This document shows, piece after piece, positions 58,060 through 64,000 of a stretch of 64,000 bases of DNA (position 1 is the stretch's first letter; each line of letters starts with the position of its first letter). The position numbers were made by a program, and so were the translations under genes. Location of the stretch: contig JAULSR010000007.1 in assembly GCA_030512295.1 (NCBI GenBank), positions 1,574,501 through 1,638,500 of the forward strand, written 5' to 3'. The notes under the pieces are model-generated. The model saw nothing but the letters and a program-made list of their open reading frames with translations. It was not told the origin of the DNA and made no database searches. Source of the DNA: Bombardia bombarda (taxonomy: Eukaryota > Ascomycota > Sordariomycetes > Sordariales > Lasiosphaeriaceae).

Positions 58060-59961
58060 ATGGGTCTAAAACTGCCCGTTCGCAAGCCTCACGAGCAAGC
58101 CGGGTCATCATGGCCAGCCATCGTGATCGGTAGCTTCGTTGCCTTTGGAGGCATCCTCTTTGGCTATGATACCGGAACCATCAGCGGGATCCTGGCCATG
58201 GACTACTGGAGAAATACCTTCTCCACGGGATACCGTGACCCCGGTGGTCACCTGGATGTATCTCCGTCACAGTCTTCAGCCATCGTATCCATCCTCTCGG
58301 CTGGAACATTCTTTGGCGCTCTGGCCTCTCCACTCTTTGCTGACTACATCGGCCGTCGTTTGGCTCTCGTTGCCTCAGCTTGGGTGTTCAACCTTGGTGT
58401 CATCTTTCAGACTGTTTCAACCTCCCTCCCATTGTTCCTTGCTGGCCGGTTCTTTGCTGGGTTTGGTGTTGGCTTGGTTTCGGCTCTCGGTGAGTGACCT
58501 ACTGGCGCCAGTTGTACTGTCAAAGCAACAACAGGAAATCCATTGTCAACGCATGCGGCTGAATCCTCTATACATGTCACTAACACCTCGCAGTTCCCCT
58601 GTATCAATCTGAGACTGCACCCAAATGGATCCGCGGCGCCATTGTCGGTGGCTATCAGCTGGCCATTACCATCGGCGTGCTTCTAGCCAATGTTGTGGAC
58701 AACGCGACTCATCTTCGTCAAGACACTGGCTCATATCGTATTCCAATTGCGGTTCAATTTGCTTTTTCCATCGTTCTCATCGTGGGCATGCTATTTCTCC
58801 CAGAGACGCCCAGATATCTCATCAAGCGAGAACGCATGGACAAGGCTGTTGCCGCCCTGTCACGGCTCCGCAAACTGCCCGTCGACCACCCTGCTATCAT
58901 GGACGAGCTGTCCGAGATCAAGGCCAATCACGAGTTTGAGATGACACTCGGACGAGCACGCTACATTGACTTTTTCCGAGGCGCACTGCTGAAGAGAACA
59001 CTGACCGGAATGGCCCTACAAGCCCTTCAGCAACTCACTGGTTCGTCACCCCCAACCCGTGTCCCCCTCCCAACTACACCTCAACCTAGGTACCTAACAC
59101 AAACAAACACCTTGCAGGCATCAACTTCATCTTCTACTACGGCACATCCTACTTCCAAAACTCGGGCATCCAAAACCCCTTCGTCATTCAGCTCATCATG
59201 GCCTGCATCAACGTGGGCTCGACCATGGCCGGACTCTGGGCTATCGACAACTGGGGTCGCCGCCCCCTGCTCTTCTGGGGCGCCATCGGCATGTGCGTCT
59301 CGCAGTTCATCGTCGCCATGATCGGCACCCTGACGACGGGCCAGACCGCCGAGGGCACCATCATCGTCTACAACGTGGCCGCGCAAAAGGCGTCCATCGC
59401 CTTTGTCAGCTTCTACATCTTCTTCTTCGCCACCTCGTGGGGTCCGCTGGCGTGGGTGGTGACGGGCGAGATCTTCCCGCTCAAGGCGCGCGCGAGGGGT
59501 ATTTCGCTGACCACGGCCACGAATGTTTGTCTTTCTCCATTCCCTCCAATTATCCATGGTGGTGGGTGTTTGCTAACTGATATGCCCGACAGTGGCTCCT
59601 CAACTGGGCAATTGCCTACTCCACCCCTTACCTCGTCAACTTCGGCCCCGGCTACGCGAACCTGCAGAGCAAGATCTTCTTCATCTGGTTCGCCTGCTGC
59701 TTTGTCTGCGTCTCCTTTGTCTACTTCTGCATCTACGAGACCAAGGGATTGTCGCTCGAGGAGGTGGATGAGATGTACAGCGAGGTCACGTCGGCCCGCA
59801 AAAGCAGAAAGTGGAGACCAAAGGACCACTTCTTCCAGCAGCGCCAGCGCCAGGGCGTGGCTGGCGAGGGTGGAGTGGTGGGTGGTGATGACAGCAAGTA
59901 TGGTTCTGAGGTGGGGCAGGTGGAGGAGACTGAGAAACGCGCGGGGAGTGACGTTGTGTGA
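58060..59961 (+). CDS. MFS sugar (hexose-type) transporter
   Basis: A 550-residue sugar porter with 12 predicted helices, from exons 58060-58489, 58594-59040, 59118-59524 and 59593-59961 (introns 104, 77 and 68 nt; exact reading frame). Splicing restores the family signatures: GYDTGTISGILAMDYW in helix 1, DYIGRRLAL between helices 2 and 3, GRFFAGFGVGLVSALVPLYQ then SETAPKWIRG across junction 1, PETPRYLIKR, ALQQLTGINFIFYYGTSYFQ across junction 2, NWGRRPLL, EIFPLKARARG, TTATNWLLNWAIAYSTPYLV across junction 3, and ETKGLSLEEVDEMY near the end. It resembles fungal high-affinity glucose/hexose carriers and would import sugar with protons at the plasma membrane. The C-terminal 65 residues are charged and Gly-rich, a cytosolic tail. 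Exact sugar specificity cannot be read. Confidence 0.95.
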
Positions 59962-60340
59962 TTTTGTGTTTGATCAGACTTATAGGTGGGCCATGAGCCA
60001 TATTGGACTGGGTTTTGCACTGGACATAAACGGACCGGATTGGTTGGATAGGATTTTGTGCTGTAATGTCATATAGCGCAAGTCGGTGTCTTAGTACTAG
60101 TTCTATGTGGCCCGAGAAGGTCATGAACACATTGATTTGATGATTACAAATGATGGGTTATCTCATAGTATTTATTGTATTATCGCAGAGTGCTTGCTGC
60201 CTGCCTGTCAATGAGCAACTCAGCGTGTGAAAAAAAAAAAAAAAAAGAGTAATGTAATGGCAGCCATTTTTCTTGAAATAATATTGTATCTATCGACTTG
60301 AAGTACAAGTCGAAAGACAATAAAATAATAAAGAAGCAGC
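59962..60340. other. Intergenic region
   Basis: The 3' flank of the transporter gene and the downstream side of the tRNA-Ala gene, with an A-rich run near 60230. No gene is seen. Confidence 0.5.
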
Positions 60341-60345
60341 AAAAA
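60341..60345 (-). terminator. Pol III T5 terminator for second tRNA-Ala
   Basis: AAAAA on the plus strand gives a T5 run five bases 3' of the minus-strand tRNA-Ala gene. Confidence 0.6.
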
Positions 60346-60349
60346 CATA

Positions 60350-60434
60350 TGGACGAGCTGGGAATCGAACCCAGGACCTTTCGCATACAGGTGAGTATGC
60401 TAAGCGAACGCTCTACCAACTGAGCCACACGCCC
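60350..60434 (-). tRNA. tRNA-Ala (AGC) with 12-nt intron, second copy
   Basis: The same cloverleaf and intron position as the copy at 1895-1979, with anticodon AGC. The mature parts look identical; the 12-nt intron is TACTCACCTGTA, one base different from the first copy. The CCAATCA flank immediately upstream is shared, while other flanks differ. Confidence 0.95.
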
Positions 60435-61393
60435 TGATTGGCTGATTTATATCATATGTGACTGGATGATGAATATATCAAGCAAACAATAAATTTCCTT
60501 TTCCGTCAATCAGAAACTCCTTTTCTTCATCCACCTTTTTCATCCGCTCACAGATCATATTCCAATCCAGTTTCATATTGTTTTAAGGGGCCATGGTTGT
60601 TATTTAGCTACTCGTACCATAACTATCGCCCACCCGTCTGGAAGTCTCGGAGCGGGAGTCCTCCCCATCCTCCGCATCCATCCATGGAAAAACACAACCA
60701 CACAAAGACTTCTCCAGCTACTGCTCTACCCTACTCCATGGAGACCTTGAGGGCCTTGTAGCCAAGGATGACACGATCGCATTTGACGTCGTCATACCTA
60801 GTCAACACATCTACGCTGACAGATCGCCTTGGCGGGATGGGGGAGGGCTGGACGTGAAGGACCGGAGGCAGCCGACGATATGGGGGAGATTGATTGGTCT
60901 TGCGTTAAGTTATGAGGAGAGATTTCTGAGAAATTGAACCACTGTTTTGCTTTTACTATGGAATTTGTCAGATCGGCCCTGGCCATGGACCTTGATGTCA
61001 TCGATATCGTATATGGTATGCTTCAGTTCATCAGGTATCTCAATGACAGAAAGGAATCCCCAGCTTCCCAGTGCTACACCCCAGAAGGAGCAATGCAGCT
61101 ATAACACGCCCCTATCTTGGCGACCACACGCTCCAGCATGTCAGACCGCCACCTATCGCCGGCCGAGATTGTTCTACCCCCAACTAGACACCAGGAGATG
61201 GATGGCCTCGGCAAAATCAGGGCCCGCTTCGCCGGTGACCTCCTTCAGCCACTCAAGCGCAACGAACAGATCGATCATGTCCTCGTGACCTACTGTGTAT
61301 GGCCCCATACCGACAGCCAGGTGGCAGAGTTGACCGAAATTAAGGCGCTCCCAAACATCAAAGTCCCAGTTCCAATCACCGCCCGCTTTCAAC
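60435..61393. other. Intergenic region with a possible minus-strand remnant
   Basis: No confident gene. A 73-residue minus-strand frame (61174-61395) has convincing protein-like composition, for example ERLNFGQLCHLAVGMGPYTV. It starts at an ATG overlapping the plus-strand ATG of the next gene and has no recognisable family; it may be a gene fragment. Confidence 0.4.
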
Positions 61394-64000
61394 ATGGAAA
61401 TTTCCGTCTCAGCTCAAGTCAGCGAGATAAATTCCCGGATAGAAACCATCGTCCAGCGCCTAGGCTTGCAGCCGTCTTGTGGCCAACTCCCGACCCCAAC
61501 CATTACGCTTGAGGGGATCGGGGATGTCTCTGAACGGTTCAGCCTCTGGTCCAGGAATATCGGTGCTTCTCATCCACCTAGCTCAAGGCTCTCCTTGGAA
61601 TCCCGTCTTCAAGATGCTTCCGAAATAAGAGAGTGGGTCTGCGAGCTGCTTGGTGACTTGTTAGAGGCTCTTGACGACTGTATGAGACATCATCCTCTAC
61701 CGTGCAAACACAATTCGAGTCACTACTGACATCAGATCACAGTGTTGGACCTTTTATCCGGTGGAGAAGACAGCTGCCAACTGATTGACGACGAAATGGT
61801 GTCTGAAACAGACGAACCAACCAAAGACGCGGCTCAGGAGATACTTGGCGCAGCAAGAGAGTGCTGTCGCGGTCTACTTAAGAGTTCGATCCTCATCCGC
61901 AAGGCAACCTCCAGGGATCGCTTTAAAACGGCGCTGCAAAGAACTGAAGACCCATTCCTCCATCAGTTTGACATTAACTACGTTGAGGAGCGATATCCCA
62001 AGCTTAGAAGACCTGACTCTCAATGGCTTCTGCATCGTCTGGGCCGAGCAATCACACAGCGACGCCAATACCTCCGCTACTGTCGAGACCATCAAGAATC
62101 GCTTGGTAGGCATAAACACTCGTCCACTCACGTTGATAATGCTATACCGAAGGCTGGGATGGCCGTTGAACTTGAACGCACTGAAAGGCCCCTGGGCCTC
62201 ACCTCTGATGGCGGTTCTCAAGCTGTCAAGACAGACCCAGGCACGAAAGCAACCACTCTCAATTAGGCTCAACTGAAGATGATGGAAAGTCGTACACCAC
62301 AGCTGCCCATTCTGAATACTCACCTGAGAATGCCACCCTTCAACTTCCGCCTCTTAGGGTGTTTACAAAAGACGAATCGGAGTTTGAATGCCCATTTTGT
62401 CACACCATCCAGCACTTCAAACGGGAGAAGCACTGGAGACGACACGCATTCAATGACCTCAAGGCTTACGTCTGTACCCTAGGAAAGGGACATTGTGATT
62501 TTGAGGTCTTTGGCGATAGCCACACATGGTTCGACCACGAGCTTCAGAACCATCGCTGTCAGTGGATTTGCGCCTTATGTCGAAGCGGCCCCTACAGATC
62601 GCCCGGAGCATTCCAAGCCCATACTGCAAAAGCGCATTCCGATTTGCCGGACTCAGAAGCCGGGGTGCTAGACCAGGCCAGTCGTCGACCTTTGGATCTG
62701 ATCCCCGCATTAGACTGTCCTTTTTGTGACGAATGGGAAGAGAAAATCAGACTCGGCCTGAAATCTCCAGAGCCAGCTGCGGGCAAAGCTTCCGACATTA
62801 TTGTGGTGCAATGGAGTCTGTTTCGCCGACATGTTGCCGCTCATATGGAACAGCTGGCGCTTTTCGCAGTTCCCCGTATACATGAAGACGATGATGCAGA
62901 TTCCGATGCAGTTATTCCGCAACCAGGATCACGCAGTATACGAAGCCAAGACATAGCATCAGAGGCGAGCGATATGGAAGCTGGCTGGCCGGCAGATCCT
63001 CCACTGTACATTGCCGCCTTTTGTGGAGATATTGAAAAAGTTCAGCAGCTCCTCGCCGACGGTGCAGACGTGAGTTTGAAGGGCGAGACATGGGACACCG
63101 CTATGGACGCGGCGAGAAGCGGGGGGCATAGCGATATAATTCATATCATAGAGTCTGTGTCTTCTTCCCACGATGCCCAGTCAACTATTCACTTCCCGTC
63201 AAGTACGACACACTTCCCGTCAAGTACGGCAACGACATCCAAAGATCCCCATCCTGAATTAGAGGCCCCATCTCCTGGATTTAAAATTGAGAACGAAATT
63301 TCGAGTACAGAAGCAGTTCCAAACACCTCCGCGGAAGCCCTGCCCCAAGAACCAAGCATTGTTTTCACGCCGCCGAAGGAGCGGGAAGATCGGCTGATCA
63401 CCGACTCAATACGCCTGGTCCGTTTCCTTCGCCAAGAAATAGGTTATAACTATGCTATTATAAATCCTAGAGGCGAGATATTGACGCAGGCTGATATCAT
63501 GTCTGGCAACGGCCAATTCATCACACATCCAGTGCTTCTCAGCAAGCACTACTCTGGCTCTTTTATATACGAAGAGACCATTATGGCACTCAGTCATCCG
63601 TTTATCTGGTATACTGCGGAGGAGCAGATGAACACCCGTGACGGTCTTTTTAAACCCATCGGTATCTGTAGCATGTATATTGATATGAATGGTAATTTAT
63701 TCTCGGCTGATCTTTATGTGCTTCCTGGTAGCGCAGAGGGATCAGGCGCACCGGTCATTTTGTTGGGAAAGGATGATACTCTCTTCTATCTTCTTCACAT
63801 CGACACTCACATCGACACTCACATCGACACTCACATCGACACTCACATCGACACTCACATCGACACTCACATCGACACCCCAACTCTCTTTTATCTTCTT
63901 CACATCGATACTTATATCTTTTTCACATCGACACTTATATCGACACCCCAACTCTTTTTTATCTTTTTCATATCGATACTCACATCTTCTTTATATCGAC
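61394..64000 (+). CDS. C2H2-type zinc finger / ankyrin protein, truncated by window edge
   Basis: A large multidomain protein whose frame is still open at the window edge. Exons: 61394-61679, 61743-62105 and 62231 onward (introns 63 and 125 nt; the second acceptor was chosen by phase). The N-terminal helical region contains RFSLWSRNIGASHPPSSRLS and DINYVEERYPKLRRPDSQWL, typical of a large fungal family. Next are atypical Cys/His fingers (FECPFCHTIQHFKREKHWRR, WICALCRSG...FQAHTAKAH, LDCPFCDEWEEKIRL...FRRHVAAHMEQLALF), a pair of ankyrin repeats (PLYIAAFCGDIEKVQQLLAD, AMDAARSGGHSDIIHIIES), and an unassigned domain that includes HPFIWYTAEEQMNTRDG. After that the frame enters a 12-bp minisatellite translated as repeated HIDT, then Phe-rich low complexity; the true C-terminus may be altered by this repeat. 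Members often sit near NLR-like genes; function unknown. The ATG overlaps a minus-strand ATG (CATG), so an upstream start cannot be excluded. Confidence 0.75.
63796..63879. repeat. 12-bp minisatellite CACATCGACACT, seven copies
   Basis: Six perfect copies of CACATCGACACT plus a seventh ending ACC. Diverged copies continue to the window end (CACATCGATACT, CATATCGATACT and similar). Being a multiple of three, it stays in frame with the C2H2-ankyrin gene and encodes repeated His-Ile-Asp-Thr. Confidence 0.95.

Noticed and set aside
63742..63951. Minus-strand frame with VDVS repeats
   Set aside because: It is the reverse reading of the 12-bp minisatellite inside the plus-strand C2H2-ankyrin gene.

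Overview
The window is chromosomal DNA from a filamentous ascomycete (Pezizomycotina, probably a Sordariomycete). The evidence is short 56-192 nt GT-AG spliceosomal introns with CTRAY-like branch sites, a HET-domain incompatibility gene, an RTA1-like membrane protein, a DUF3669 gene, a GH55 glucanase, and fungal-style intron-containing tRNA-Ala(AGC) genes. Genes are widely spaced, many intergenic stretches exceed 1 kb, and homopolymers and microsatellites are common. I could not assign a species.

Layout. Positions 1-2,000 hold an inverted pair of identical-looking tRNA-Thr(AGT) genes and a tRNA-Ala(AGC). A decayed APH-like kinase pseudogene lies at 3.8-4.9 kb. From 6 to 17.3 kb, all on the minus strand, are a secreted GH55 exo-beta-1,3-glucanase, a Kap123-type importin and an RTA1-like seven-TM protein. 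A HET-domain protein (minus) and a D-2-hydroxyacid dehydrogenase (plus) diverge around 22 kb. A DUF3669 protein and a secreted PQQ-like propeller protein follow (minus). At 29.9-39.2 kb two large minus-strand genes lie head to tail: an NRPS-like adenylation-thiolation-reductase and a 1,622-residue fusion of a PrnB/IDO-like haem domain, an FAD/NAD(P)H reductase and cytochrome b5. Between 39.2 and 43.4 kb there is no confident gene, only a T/C-rich low-complexity tract and a TA-flanked inverted-repeat element. Next come a WD40-like protein, a GPI-anchored Cys-rich wall protein and a small secreted Cys-rich protein whose first exon has only 6 coding bases (all minus). On the plus strand follow a frameshifted gene with a ubiquitin-like domain, a hexose-type MFS transporter, a second tRNA-Ala (minus), and a C2H2-ankyrin protein that runs off the right edge through an in-frame 12-bp minisatellite.

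How the genes relate. The strongest candidate for something new is the 34.2-39.2 kb fusion. It joins a haem oxygenase-like domain to its own predicted electron-transfer chain (NAD(P)H to FAD to b5 haem). It sits next to an adenylate-forming reductase, which suggests a small secondary-metabolism locus. The GH55 enzyme, the GPI protein, the Cys-rich secreted protein and the sugar transporter point to cell-wall, nutrient or host-surface interaction. The HET gene, the ubiquitin-like-domain gene and the C2H2-ankyrin gene belong to lineage-expanded fungal families often connected with self/non-self recognition, and one of them is visibly broken here. All exon structures were inferred by hand from splice motifs, reading phase and family resemblance; no alignment or transcript data were available.
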